Source: Kryptolebias marmoratus
Taxonomy: Eukaryota; Chordata; Actinopteri; Cyprinodontiformes; Rivulidae
NCBI RefSeq assembly: GCF_001649575.2
Contig: NC_051433.1
Coordinates: 16,770,188-16,834,187 of the forward strand
DNA length: 64,000 nucleotides
Direction of reading: 5' to 3'
Shown: piece by piece, positions 26,506-38,329 of the stretch
Layout: every line of letters starts with the position of its first letter
Numbering within the stretch: position 1 is the first letter of the stretch
The notes under the pieces: generated by a model
Told to the model about the DNA's origin: nothing
What the model saw: the letters and a program-made list of their open reading frames with translations, nothing else
Database searches by the model: none
Position numbers and translations under genes: made by a program

Positions 26506-27309
26506 TTAGAAATGTTTCATTTTCATAACTTTTAATAGAGTCATTCTGACCACATTTCTTTTCCCCACCAGCCACTAATCTCTGTATATTAGCACCCAGG
26601 AAGAGAAAGCTCTCTCCACAAGTTCGGGCTGTTTTAATATCTGTCATCTTCATCCTGTGCTCCATCCCTCTGCTTCCTCCTCTCTTATTTTGGCTCTCTG
26701 TTTCCTCCTGTCTTCATATTTCACTCGTTTGTTTGACTCCTCTGTCCTCATCTCCGCTCACTCTATCAGTCCTCGTCAGTGAGCAGCGGTGGACAACGAT
26801 GTGTGTGTGTTTAGTTTAGAGGCGGATGATGAGAGCAACACCATTTAGAGGGGTTGTCTTAGCATTCTTCATTTTGCTTCGCGCTTTTTGTCAGCGCTGC
26901 CCAGGTTTTCTGACACTCCACATAAACACGCTGATTACGGCGAGAGCTGTGGGACTGTGTGTGAGTTTGTGTGGACGTGTGCGTTCGCTGTGTGAAAGAG
27001 TGATACCTAGTGCACACCTGTGTTTAACTTTTTACTCTGCAGCAACTTCTTTCAGCACCTCATCTGTTCCATTACATGTGTTTCAGAAGAACTCAAACAC
27101 AAAAACATGCCTTTAGTCAACTAAATTTTGTAGAATGGCCTATTACTAGGGTTACACACTGGTACACATTCCTGTCAAGATTCAATTGAAAATGAGCCCT
27201 TAGTGCGTGCATGAGTGCACAAAGAAACATAAAGCTTTTTGATCAAATAAAACCAATAATGATCAACATGATGGTGTTGTAATCATCAATCAAGAAGGCT
27301 TCAACTGAG
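26506..27309. other. Non-coding stretch, nothing recognised
   Basis: Pyrimidine-rich at 26650-26780. The 96-codon frame at 26826 shows no family match. Confidence 0.35.
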
Positions 27310-27470
27310 GCATTTCTGTGAGGAGTTTGTAGATTTTTTCTCTGCATCCTGTGTATTCCACTTTCCCTCCATAATCAGAAAACATGCATATGAGGTTCAC
27401 TGATGTTTTTGGATTGACCTTTGAAAGTATGTTTGTTCTCCTTGTGTCTTGTTCTGATAGAAGTCCTGGT
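27310..27470 (-). repeat. Family C repeat, diverged fragment
   Basis: gaggagtttgtagatttttt, then cataatcagaaaacatgcat, then aggttcactgatg, follow the reverse-strand order of the family C copy at 20.8-21.2 kb. Strongly diverged. Confidence 0.4.
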
Positions 27471-28869
27471 AAAGGACTTGGGTGAAAATGTGTGGAAAAA
27501 AAAGAGTGGAAAATAACATAAAGACATCCAAACAATACTTTTTGTTGTTTTTAAAGAGATCACAAACTAAAATACATAGAAGAAAGCATATAAAAATATA
27601 GAGCTGCTTGATTTTCTTAATAATGCAACACTCTTGTAAAACAGTGCTTGATTGTTTTTTTTTTTCTTTTTTAAATTTTGGTTAATTATGTCACTCTCTG
27701 TAATTAATTGTAATCACAGTTTTGGAGGTGATTTTTTTTAGTTTGCATCCTGCTAAAATGCAGACACTGTCGTGAGTTGCAGGGTTTGGTGTTGGGTTTT
27801 GTCCTTGGCATGAGTATTTCAGTGTTTTTGTTTGGATGTGTGGATGGAGAAAAAATTATGAACAGAAAAAATACAGCAAAAATAATAACAATTTATGTTC
27901 AACCATCATTTGATCCTTGCTTTGTTCACCTCAGTTCAGGCCTGAAGTTATTGGAAAACAGCACAGTGAAAACATGCAAATACCAAAACCTTCTGACAAG
28001 ATCTGAGGTTCTGAACCGCTTGCTGTGAGATGACAGTCCTAACCTGCCCAAGTTATGTCCACGTGGTCAAAAGATTAGGGCACCTTTTTATGCATTTGTT
28101 TATTTGTTGACCTATTCATTTATTCGTTCTCTTCTATTCTACGTTGCTCTTCTGGTTTCATTTGACAAAGTGAGCAGTGGACCTTGGAGACACCACATTA
28201 ATGCTGACAACCCATTGTTATAACGTTTATTGCATAATAATGTCATGGTCATGACAAAATTTATTTACAGAAACATAACAAACTGAATAATCAAACTATT
28301 TATAATTCAAATGTATTGTAAGGGTTGTTATCAGTTTGGACTACCTAAACTATTGTCTAATAGCATAAATTATACTGCACTCCAAACAATAATTAGTGCC
28401 CACTGAATGTTTTAAGAAGCACGTTCATAATTTAGAAGTGTTTAGGTGTTACTTTCAGTGGCTGTTTATGTTTAATAAGCTGGTCACAACAGAGGGACTT
28501 CTGGACTCCCCTGATTAATTTGTCACATCACATTGGACAGATTCATCTCACTCCCTTTCTGTTTGATGATTTAGACAAAGATTTAGCTTTAAACAATGTG
28601 GGAAAAAGCTGATATTAAACAATTAAAATATACATTTTATTTATTCTCTATTTGTGTGATGAGTGTTGCTCTCCCATTGAAGTTTAGAGCTTTCTCACGT
28701 TGTAAAACCTGAAGGGTTGAGGAGGAAACAGATTCTGTAAGCCTTGTTACTGAAGGATGTCGCACTTTGTTTGCAGAAATCTGTCTTGGGCTTCTAAAGC
28801 TTTTCTGTTCTCGTTTTGCTATTTGCTTTGATGTATCAAGTACATTATTTTGTTATTATTATAAACCAA
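27471..28869. other. AT-rich non-coding stretch, nothing recognised
   Basis: No exon or repeat end supported. Confidence 0.4.
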
Positions 28870-28980
28870 AAAAGCCCGGCTCGTGCGCTCTCTCACCTCC
28901 AAGAGTGTGAAAATTGAATATTGCATTTAAAAGTCAATTTCCACGATGGGATTACGCAAATCAGCCTCTCCCTGTTTCAC
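28870..28980. promoter_or_regulatory. Candidate conserved non-coding element
   Basis: Contains attgaatattgcatttaaaa and gatgggattacgcaaatcag; ATTACGCAAAT resembles a bZIP (C/EBP or PAR) or POU site. Texture-based. Confidence 0.25.
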
Positions 28981-29269
28981 CCTTTTTGCTTCCATTCATC
29001 TCTCATCCATGCTTCTGCACCTTGATGCATCTCTTCATTTGCTGTGGTTTACTCTATTCATTTAAAGACAGCTTTTTTCATGCTCAGCAGCGAAGCTCAT
29101 GTTTTTCCATTTTGCATTGTTACATTGCCCCTCAGCCAACCTGAGCATGTGTGTGTGTGTTTAACCGTTCGTGTGTGTGCATATACAAATAACTTGTCCA
29201 GGTCCTTTTAGCTAAGAAAAAAAACCAAAACCTTAAAAGCAATTACTCTTCTAAAATGTAATGCTTTTG

Positions 29270-29480
29270 GTGGATGCAATTTCACAGTTAGAGGCGGGGG
29301 ACTTATTTATTTATCTCTCTATCTTTTCATTTGTATATATCACCTTTAGAGGGGCTAAATTAGTGAAATCATGCTCGTGAAATTAATTAGGAATTAAAAC
29401 GTGGTCGCACAAAGGCACTTGTTATTATCGCACCATTCCACCTCACCCAGAGTCAACTGGCGCTCAACGCTAAAAAACAA
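29270..29480. promoter_or_regulatory. Candidate conserved non-coding element with homeodomain sites
   Basis: ggggctaaattagtgaaatc is followed by gaaattaattaggaattaaa (29379-29398) with overlapping TAATTA-type cores, then gtggtcgcacaaaggcactt. One of the more enhancer-like blocks of the window. Confidence 0.32.
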
Positions 29481-29734
29481 TCTCGACAAGAACTAGTTTG
29501 AATCTTTGGATTGTTTGAACCGTCTGTTTAGGGTTAAAAACACTGAAGTCAGAAATGTTACAGAACGAATAAATACAGCCCTAAATGAGAATGATAGAAA
29601 TGATTTCTTGTTCATTTTGTTGTTGGCGTAACATGGGTTCCCTTTTTTTTTTACATTTCCACATAAGCACAGAATTTAGACTGTATTGAAAATGAATTTA
29701 TCTTATACCTGTTCATTATATGTGTTTATGTGTT

Positions 29735-30060
29735 GCAGTTACACATTTCCATGAGTATAGTAAGGTTTCTGTTAAAGGTTTACATACACTAATCATGGGC
29801 ACAATGTCATAATTTTAGGGTGTTAACGATTGATTTGAAGGGTTCTTTCCTGAGTGTGGAATGATGATACAACATACAGCTTCAATGATTTTTAAACTTG
29901 CCCAAGTTTGAATTTATTGTGGGTTTTCTTTAATCTGCACATTGTCGGGCTCAATATGTGCATAGTTTCACCTAAATCTATTATTAAATGATGCTGAATG
30001 CAAAGAACCTCTTTGCAGTTGTTAAGGAAAATAACTTATACCCAAGCAAAATGAAACCTT
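29735..30060. mobile_element. Possible DNA-transposon remnant
   Basis: aaaggtttacatacactaat, cttgcccaagtttgaattta and similar phrases are typical of decayed fish DNA elements, but no clear second end was found. Confidence 0.25.
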
Positions 30061-30106
30061 CTTTAGCCCTTTTTGCAATTTTAAAAAGTTTTCATCACTT
30101 CGACCC

Positions 30107-30177
30107 TATAATATAATATAATATAATATAATATAATATAATATAATATAATATAATATAATATAATATAATATAAT
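30107..30177. repeat. (TATAA)n pentanucleotide repeat, ~14 units
   Basis: Perfect five-base unit over 71 bp. It gives the spurious repetitive minus-strand frame YYIIL at 30081-30329. Confidence 0.97.
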
Positions 30178-30429
30178 GACTGAGATTCTGTCATAGAAAA
30201 TACTTGGTGTACATTAAGAAAATTAAAAAGTAATTGGTTTTTAAACAATGTTTTCTTCTCAAACTGATGAATACTTTTAGAAAACCACAACAATCCACCA
30301 AAAGAACAATGTAGCAAAGCTCCTGTCACTCCTTCACCCTCCCTCTCATCCTTTCCTTTATTTTCTGCACCTCTCTACACGGCATCTCTCACACGATCCA
30401 CTTTCCTCTCTGGTTGTTTACAGTAAGCA

Positions 30430-30530
30430 GGTCCAGGCAGGATGGTTTTACCTTTTATGGCCATTTTTCATCCACGGTAAAAGTGCACTAATACAATGGC
30501 ATGTTGCCCACCACCCCCCCTCCTTTCTCT
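30430..30530. promoter_or_regulatory. Candidate regulatory block with CArG box
   Basis: CCTTTTATGG at 30451-30460 is a perfect CC(A/T)6GG box, the binding site of serum response factor; TTTATGG in it also fits CDX/posterior HOX. Flanked by complex sequence (catccacggtaaaagtgcac). Confidence 0.28.
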
Positions 30531-33085
30531 GACCTCCTTACCGGGGTACGAGGAGGTGGGTGGACTACGGTGCATGAGCGTATGTGTGTGTGTGCAGAGA
30601 CGAGATCATCAAGTGTGCGAGGGGTTCAGTTTGTGATGTGCGGTAAAAGTGCCTTTTAAACTTGTCTCACTTGTCTACAGAGCAGATAGTGGCTGAGGCA
30701 GAGGTTTGTTTTGAATGTCTGGTGGTGTAAAAAGCTCCTCTCGCAAGTGTTTAGGTTAGGCCAGAGTCTCTCTGTACGCCTCACATACACATGCATTCAC
30801 AGACGCTCTCACAAAGCAGGTAGGTGTTATTAAGAAAAACCTGCTGCGAACGCACGCGTGTATTTAAGGCTTGAATAAGTGTGAGCAAAGGAGAGGAAGA
30901 TCATGTGAAGCATTGTGAAAATGACATTTTTTTTCAAAGCAATGTTAATTAATATGTGACCACAGCATTAATTTCTAGTCTTACTTAAGCTCTGTAATTC
31001 TACCGTGCAAAGTGTAGTCTCAATTAAAACCCTTTAGACCTTCTCCGCTGATGCTCTTTTCTGTATGTCAAGGCCGGCACGCTGACAGAATCCATCTCCT
31101 CGATTTCTTACCAGCACGATCGGCTACAAACACATCTGATGCAAAGTGATTTGTGAAACAAAAGCTTGTGTCGATGTGTGTGCTATCGGTTCGTGCTTGG
31201 CTGTTGTATTTACGCCTGTTGTTCTAGGGTGCAGCAATGGGGACATAGGTTAGCTGCACAGTGGGTGCTGGGATTTGACCTCCGCAGGTTATGAATTGTT
31301 GGTGTGAACATTTATATGAGTGTGTGTGTTTGGCTCTGGAATGCCAGTGTCAAGGGCCTGAGAAACAGCCATGTACAAACAAACACAGGCTCGTCTTTCC
31401 CTGTTGCCCTCCTCCGGTCCCTATCGCTCACATGAAAACACACGCTCACACACATGCAGACAAAGACGCAGTGTGGTTGCCAAGATTCAGTGTTTATTAT
31501 CTCAGAACGAACTAACAGTGATGCCATATCTGCCCCCTGTAATTAGATTTACCTTTCCTTGTTTTTCTTTCCTTTCATTGAGACCGTTCTTGACTTTTGC
31601 CTTTCCTTTGTCCATCAAAATTGTTTTTCTTCCATAAGCGGCCTGGAAAAAGGGAAAGATTAAGGCAAAGTGTAAGAAAAGAGCAACTTTTAAAGCTCTT
31701 CTTTTGCTACCTGCTTTTAAGTAACACCAATGATATCATTTGTCACCTGATTAATTGACTTTTGCAGAGAACAAATAAAGTTAACCAGAATGTTATGCTA
31801 ACTTTCAAACATGAGGACAAATGGTAAGGTTTTAATTCTTATCTTTTAGATCCTTGTATCTTGAATTGGTTAAAGGTGGGATTGTTACTTTTCAAGACAA
31901 AATATAGATAACTTTACACTTAAAACTCCAGTCATGATGACCCTTCAATCATCTGTAGAACAGGTACGAATGTAAAGGCATCTGCATCAGTCACCAAGCC
32001 TAAATCACAAAATTTTAGTTTTCTTCTTCAAAATAGTGAGCTAAAAGCCAAGACAAATCATCTCCCTAAATTGGTTATTTGATGCTTGAATTTCTAAAGA
32101 CTGGCTATTGAAAAACCATAGTTGATCAACCTCTATAGCTCCGGGTCACTTCTTTCACCTCCTTGTACCCCCTACACTCTCATGTTGAACCCAGATATTA
32201 CCATTTAGTACCCATGTTCTTACCATTGAGTATGTGCTTTGTTTCTTACCCAGTAACCCTAGCTCTAGTGTTAACCAAATTCTGACCTTAGAATAAATGC
32301 AGTTTGTCATAACTTTGGATCCACAACTATCTTTCTTTCGGTTTCTAATTATTCTTACATTTATTGCCCTTACGCAGCAATCCCAGCACCAGTTAGCACC
32401 AACTAGATGAGTATCAAATTAATATGATGTACCCAAAAAGTCTTGGTATTAAGTGACCAAAATTTGCAGAAACACAAAATGATGAAGTAACAAAGTACCC
32501 TGCATCCATACCTGACTTGTGCTTCCTTGGTTTCTGTGGGTCTTAGAAACAAACTAATGCTCGTCACAGAGCATTGCTATCAAAATCTTCTCTCTTCTCT
32601 CTTCAACAATGTCCCTTCACCTGAGGGGTGATTCACCCTTACCTGTGGGGGTTGTATACCTTGCTGTGGGGCGTGTGTAAATGTGGAAATCCTCCGAACG
32701 CAAATGCACTCAGGTCCCCGTTGAGAAAACAAAGTCTCTGTGGCAAAGCTGAAAAAAAAAAGAGTCTGTTAGCTTGTTTCCCCCGTGGAGAACTGAGGTT
32801 GCAACCTGCTGTCAAGTGTGATTCGATCTCACGATTGTTGTTTAGCCTTTTATGTGTTTTCTCCTTGAGTTGTATTGTTCTTCTTCTCAAAAATTGCTAG
32901 GTGTGCTTTGGGATTTGGGGACGAAAACCCCCAAAAAGCACTCACTGTCGCTGGCGAACCAAGAAGTTTATTTTAATTTTCATTATCTTATGACATAGGC
33001 CTAGAAGAAAAGTAAATGGTTGTATTTTGTGTGTCTCTGTGTATATGAGTGTTCCTGTTTGTGTGCGTTGGCAGCCGGATTTAGC

Positions 33086-33089
<4 letters not shown>
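30531..33089. other. Non-coding stretch, nothing recognised
   Basis: Mixed complex and AT-rich DNA. None of the frames near 31291-31637 or 32628-32900 has splice context or family resemblance. Confidence 0.4.

Positions 33090-33122
<33 letters not shown>
33090..33122. repeat. Poly(T) tract, 33 bp
   Basis: Uninterrupted run of T. It could be the reverse-strand tail of a retrocopy, but no poly(A) signal or parent sequence is recognisable beside it. Confidence 0.95.
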
Positions 33123-33124
<2 letters not shown>

Positions 33125-33439
33125 CAATAGAGTCTCTTATTTTGTTTCAAAAAGGAAAACCTAAAAATGTCCTGGTGCTGCTTGAAATGACCCTACATTG
33201 CCAGTTGTAAACTCCTCTTATGGTAGTGTTATGGTCATGTGTACGGTGCTGAGTGTGTACGTCTATGTGGGCCATGCCACTTTATTTTTCCCCTCTGGGT
33301 TTAAAGCCTTACATGGAGACAGATAGACACCACGCAGAAACTACGTGGAAGTTCCCCAGACAGGTTTTTGTTGTGTGTGCATACGCCTGTGTGTGTCTAA
33401 GCATACACAAACCTTGGAGGCCTGTGGGTGAAGGCTAAC

Positions 33440-33660
33440 ATATCAAAGGTTCAGTCACCGGGGATTAAGTATCCCCTCGCCGCTAAAGAAGGCTTGTGGT
33501 TCATGTTTAGAAGTGACAACAATAGGTGGCAGAACATTATACCATCACTGGAAGGGAGAAATCCAGTCGGCTCTGCCCTGAAGTCCACGTGTTTTAATCT
33601 CTTCAGTTTAAATTTGATGGGCCTGCTGCTAGCCAAAATGAACTCCCATCTTTCCTGCAG
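33440..33660. promoter_or_regulatory. Candidate conserved non-coding element
   Basis: Complex, repeat-free block including agtgacaacaataggtggca (SOX-type AACAATAG) and agtttaaatttgatgggcct. Texture-based. Confidence 0.25.
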
Positions 33661-34059
33661 TTCTCTGAACACTTTTCTTTCTTTTTTTTCTGTTATTTTT
33701 ACCTGTCCTTCTCTTGTTTTTGATCTTTTTCTTTTTTACTGAGACACATGTCTGGGAATGAAAGACAGGAGGTTTGAGTGTAGGAGGGTTAAAAAAAATG
33801 GAAAGAAAGAGCTACTCAACTGCCCCTGTTCTCTCTCCTGCTCACCTCCTCCTCCCCAGCCTGCCCCTCCAGGGAATGTTTTGGGGCCCAGCTCATATTT
33901 TGTTTGCACAATGCATTCCTGCAGGCTCTTTATTTATGTCAATCTTCCTTTTGATCAGAGTCCGGTTACCACCAGTTACCCACTCGCTGCTCCTGTGAGT
34001 GAAGGAACCCACCTGTGAAGCAGGACTCTGTTTGTGTGTGTGCATGAGTCTGGGGCCTT

Positions 34060-34190
34060 CGTTCCAGGGCAAGTTTACCATCAATTAATATGGCTAAATA
34101 ATTCCCTCACATGGTAAAGTATTTATGTAAGGTGATCTGGCTGATGGTGGAGCTCGAGACATCTGGCTGTGATCTACATCACAGATGGCT
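34060..34190. promoter_or_regulatory. Candidate conserved non-coding element
   Basis: tttaccatcaattaatatgg, ctaaataattccctcacatg and gatctacatcacagatggct in a repeat-free block just before CA tracts. Texture-based. Confidence 0.25.
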
Positions 34191-34374
34191 CTACCTGCAC
34201 AAGCACACACACACACACGTGCGTGCACACACACACCCACACACAGTCTGGTTGTGGAAAGGTGAGGCTTTTGTGTGAGAGTTTATTGTGTGAACTGTGT
34301 GTCTGTGTGCGGAACATTTTAGCCATTACTGTTTCTGCTTAAAAGGAAAAACAGTGAGTCCAGTCTGCACTGAG

Positions 34375-34375
<1 letters not shown>

Positions 34376-34419
<44 letters not shown>
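34376..34419. repeat. (CA)n microsatellite
   Basis: About 22 CA units. A shorter interrupted CA tract lies at 34203-34245. Confidence 0.95.
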
Positions 34420-34420
<1 letters not shown>

Positions 34421-35214
34421 GCACTGCTGAGAGCAGAGGTCATGCATGCCTGATTTCTTGGCTTAGTGGGGAAAAAAGCAGATGAAAAATGAAACTAATA
34501 AAACCCCATTTATAAAAGAAGATCCAAACAATATTTTCCAAACTATTTATACACAAGTATGAATATTCTGGTAGATGGATCTGCAATTTTCCCTCCTGTT
34601 TGACCAAGGGAGTATTGGGTAATAATGTTAATCTTTAGAAATTCTACCAAAGGAAAAGCAAAGTAAAGCATGTTTATGTTCACTATAATAAAATAGAACT
34701 TGTTGAATAACAACAGAACGTGAAAGAAAATCAGACATTTTCTTTTTTCCTAAGATAACGCAGTATAGTTGTTTTAATTTACTTTTTACTTCCGAGATTG
34801 GTCAAAAGAATCTTTTAGTACTGAGTTTAAGTTTTTACTAAGGCCGATTTGATTAATTTTAGTTGGTTGGGTCAAACTAATTACTATTTATTTTCTACTA
34901 ATCGGATTTGTTAGTTAGACATTCCAGAGAAACAAAAGGGAATCTTGTTGTTTGAACGAGTACTTTGTATTACTTGAGTCAGCTTTGTTGAATGAATGAA
35001 AGCTAATCAAAGAGACAACAATACTGGTTTAATTGAACATGACAAAAAATAATTTGGTTCATTTGATAAGTAATTTAAATTTAGTTTAGCCAACCCAGTT
35101 AAGTTTAAAAGCCACCAGAAAAAATGTTGAGTCAGTCATAAAATATGATGTTGATGCAGTCTATAAAATGACAAATACTTTGTTATCACCTGCCAATAAA
35201 AAGCAGTTTTATAG
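34420..35214. other. AT-rich non-coding stretch, nothing recognised
   Basis: No feature supported. Confidence 0.4.
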
Positions 35215-35690
35215 ATAATGAGCTAAACTTGGTGTGGTAGTAGCTGATAGTTTTCCCCAACGCGTACTCTGATCGACTGAGTGAGATCTTTGTTTTAAGA
35301 CTTTTGCATTAACCGTTGGAGTCAACCCTCTTTGTCTGTTAGCAAAATGTTTTATGAACCACTGGATGGATTTTAATGAAACCTTTTAGAAGGTAATTTG
35401 GCTGTAGGTTCAAAACTGATTAACCTTTGGAGTTAATCCCCACCGCAGCTAATCAACGTTAGAAATGAAAAAATGGTCCAGTCAGTTTTACAGATATTGA
35501 GCTAAAATTTGATGTAGTAGTAGCTGAGAGTCATTCACAACTCTAAAAGATCTCACAAGATCTTACAATATTGACTACATTTGCACATAATGTATTTTTC
35601 AGGATTTGACCAAGAAGGGTAAAGCTCCATGATAGAATTATTTCAGTTGAAACTCTGGCATGAAAGGCGGTGTGGGATAAATAAAAATTA
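35215..35690 (+). repeat. Family A repeat with tail
   Basis: Unit end at 35221-35320 (agctaaacttggtgtggtag), then a new core gtctgttagcaaaatgtttt (about 35334), then ttttacagatattgagctaa (about 35497), and a tail ending tctggcatgaaaggcggtgt (about 35653). Confidence 0.7.
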
Positions 35691-36455
35691 TTTATTTTCC
35701 ATCAAGTAACTTTTTTTCGTTAGATTTACAGAAAACCAACAAGTATAAATCATTTAACAAGCCTAAGTTGAGTACATTTATGTTATGCAAACATCTGTGA
35801 CCCATGTTGGCAAAATGAATCACAATGAGAACTTTTTCAATACTGAGTTAATTATTCTCAAATTTTCCATCTCAAAAGCTTCAAAATGATACATAGTTTG
35901 TAGAAATTTGACGATTTATCACCTGCCAACAAGCCATTTTCGTGTAAGAGAGTGCTGATTTGAAAATTACATTTTTGTTGTCCTAGGATGATGTCATCAG
36001 GAATTCCAGCCTTATATTTTAAAAGGAGAATCCCCAAGCTTCACAACGATGTCAAACATTATAACATTATATGAAAGGATTTCCCAGTGCTACAGCAGCC
36101 TGCAGAGAGAAGTGGTCAGTTTTAAAGGAAATTATAAGGGTTAAAAGAAAAGGGATCTGTTAGAAAACTTTGATTTAAGGGTAGATTAAGAAGATTATAA
36201 GCTATTTTAGTTTATGATTGCTATATGGTGTCTGTACGAACTCAGCTTCTGCTCATTCCAACTCATTCTGCCACCATGGGTCAGATTTTTTTTTATTAAA
36301 GTCAATCAAACACGTGTCTTGGTTGATTTTTTTTTTTTTTAATTCTAGTCTCAGTCAGAGTTGCAGTCCTTTCATATAATGTACATTGTGACTGGATACA
36401 CTGACGAGTAAAGACATCTTATCAGTGGTCAACAGTTTTGGAAAAGTTTGATCAC
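35691..36455. other. AT-rich non-coding stretch, nothing recognised
   Basis: No feature supported. Confidence 0.4.
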
Positions 36456-36555
36456 TTAACCCTCCTGAAGCCCTCAGAAGAAAGAGGGATAGAGAGAGGT
36501 AAAGAAGTCCTTGTAATCATGGGTCAATTTGACCCTGAGGGCATGGGAGGGTTAA
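36456..36555. mobile_element. Family D piggyBac-like MITE, intact ends
   Basis: Exactly TTAA-CCCTCC (36456-36465) to GGAGGG-TTAA (36546-36555), 100 bp overall. TTAA target duplication plus CCC/GGG ends is the hallmark of piggyBac-superfamily elements. It carries a 15-bp inverted repeat, gggtcaatttgaccc (36521-36535). It has no coding capacity, so it would depend on a transposase in trans. Confidence 0.72.
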
Positions 36556-36959
36556 CTTGTTTTATTTTGCATTTTTTCAACCGTTTTTAGATAAGCTGAG
36601 CAAAATATTAAAAAGAACAACAAAACAAAAAAGTGTTTCTTTCGTTTTTCCTTTCCGTTTAAACTGAAAATGTGCACATTAACATGCAGAAGGATTCGAG
36701 CTTAATAACCACTGCTCAGGTAAGGTGATTAATGTCTGACAGCTGCTCGGCACACACCAGTTGAAATCTGTGGTTGAACTGGGCAACTCCCAGGTGTGAA
36801 AGAGCGTGCTTGTGTAAATGTGAGACGGGGTGTTGCTGACAAAGGTTCGCTCGTCAACTCTCCCTCGGCGAACAAAGATGAAAACACAAAGGTAAACACG
36901 ACTTTAATTTTGATTTGCTGCCCTGTTTGCTCACTCTCATGGGTGGCGTTGGTGCAAAA

Positions 36960-37320
36960 GGCCACGCTTGACTTTAAGAGAGATGAATGCCAGTGAATCT
37001 TTCCCAGAAACCATCTCTTCCGCACTCTTCCTCATCCACCCCTCCTCTCCATCGTTCCTTCCCGTAGGAGCCCTCAAGAGATGTGTGTACCCTCTCGCTG
37101 CCCGTATCCAAATAATTAATCCAAAGCAATTACTCTCCTCCTTCATCTGTCCGTCGGCCCGCTAACAAAACATTTCGACACGTGTCCTCATCACTCCCCT
37201 TTAATTAAGGGAGAACTATTTATCACTCCCCTTTAATTATCCTAGCCTGTTTATCAGTCTGCCTTTAATGGAAAAGGCACCAGAGAGATACTCGCACAAA
37301 ACACACCCCGCTACGCTTTT
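36960..37320. promoter_or_regulatory. Candidate conserved non-coding element with duplicated homeodomain module
   Basis: Contains aataattaatccaaagcaat (TAATTA at 37113-37118 overlapping the K50-type core TAATCC at 37117-37122). It also holds two perfect copies of atcactcccctttaatta, at 37190-37207 and 37222-37239. The surrounding sequence is complex and free of simple repeats. Enhancer function is inference. Confidence 0.35.
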
Positions 37321-38194
37321 CTCGCTTCTGCCAGTTTTGAACTCAGGAAGAAGAAAAAAAAACATACAAAAACAATTAGTCAAAGACAGCAAGAAAACAG
37401 AGAATTAAAAGGAAAGAAACTTGGAGGGCTGAGAGAGATAGAAGTTGTTGTTTTTCTTTCTCTCCTGGCAATCAGGGTGATGCCCACACTCATGCACTCT
37501 GTGCTTTTGTCCCCCCCCTCCCCACTACACTTTGCAGAAAGCTTCCGCAGACTCCATGCGGTTCACACTGAGTTCAAACACACACCCATGCACGCACACA
37601 CAAACTGAGATCAAACGCACCTCCACAATGGTCCTTTTGTGTTCAGTAACCATGGTTTCTGTCAGGTTTAATGCCTAGCAACATGTGTCACGGGGCAACC
37701 ACTCACCGAGGAGGGGAGGACACTTCATAACAGCACAAGTGTTTGACCATGAAACAAATTTTACTACCGTGGCACTCGCTTAGAGGGTCTGAGTTTAAAC
37801 ATGGCAGCAGGAGTTCCTTTTTTCCCCCCCAGTCTCCACACACACGCACGTGCGCAGTTTACGAGTTTGTGAATGCCTGGTTTGTGAGTTTATGTTCAGC
37901 TGGTGTGTGTCACGACGCACAAAAACTACCTGTACATTAACCGAGTTGTCCGTCAGCCTTTAAGCACCTCAGACAAGACCGAAACCCACAGGAGAGCGGA
38001 GGCAGGTCCAGAATCACATCCAGATACGGAGCTCCTGCCCTCGATCCAGAACTCCCAGGTCTGGCTGAAGCTGGGAGCAATTTGGTGAATGCAAATTGTA
38101 ACCACACATGGGAGCGTTTCACACATACACATATGGACAAACACATACACACAAACAAGCTGCTGGTAGGGTCAGAAGTCTGGGTGTCACACCC
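37321..38194. other. Non-coding stretch, nothing recognised
   Basis: Complex sequence with scattered CA runs. No exon supported; overlapping frames on both strands at 37900-38200 are shadows of each other. Confidence 0.35.
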
Positions 38195-38305
38195 TGTCAA
38201 TGCAGATTAAGTTATGCAAAGTGAGGTGGTCAGGCAGCCAACCCCTGGGGCTTAACAAGCAGGAAACACTAATTGGGTCGGCTTGCTGATTGCCATAATT
38301 GCTAC
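38195..38305. promoter_or_regulatory. Candidate conserved non-coding element
   Basis: agattaagttatgcaaagtg, aggaaacactaattgggtcg and tgattgccataattgctact in a compact block ending at the TG microsatellite. Texture-based. Confidence 0.25.
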
Positions 38306-38329
38306 TGTGTGTGTGTGTGTGTGTGTGTG
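38306..38329. repeat. (TG)n microsatellite
   Basis: Twelve TG units. Confidence 0.93.

Noticed and set aside
33061..33440. Processed pseudogene behind the poly(T) tract
   Set aside because: No poly(A) signal in the right orientation next to the tract, no target duplication and no recognisable parent gene.
37625..37670. RFX X-box at gtaaccatggtttc
   Set aside because: The second half-site deviates too much from the RFX consensus to support the call.
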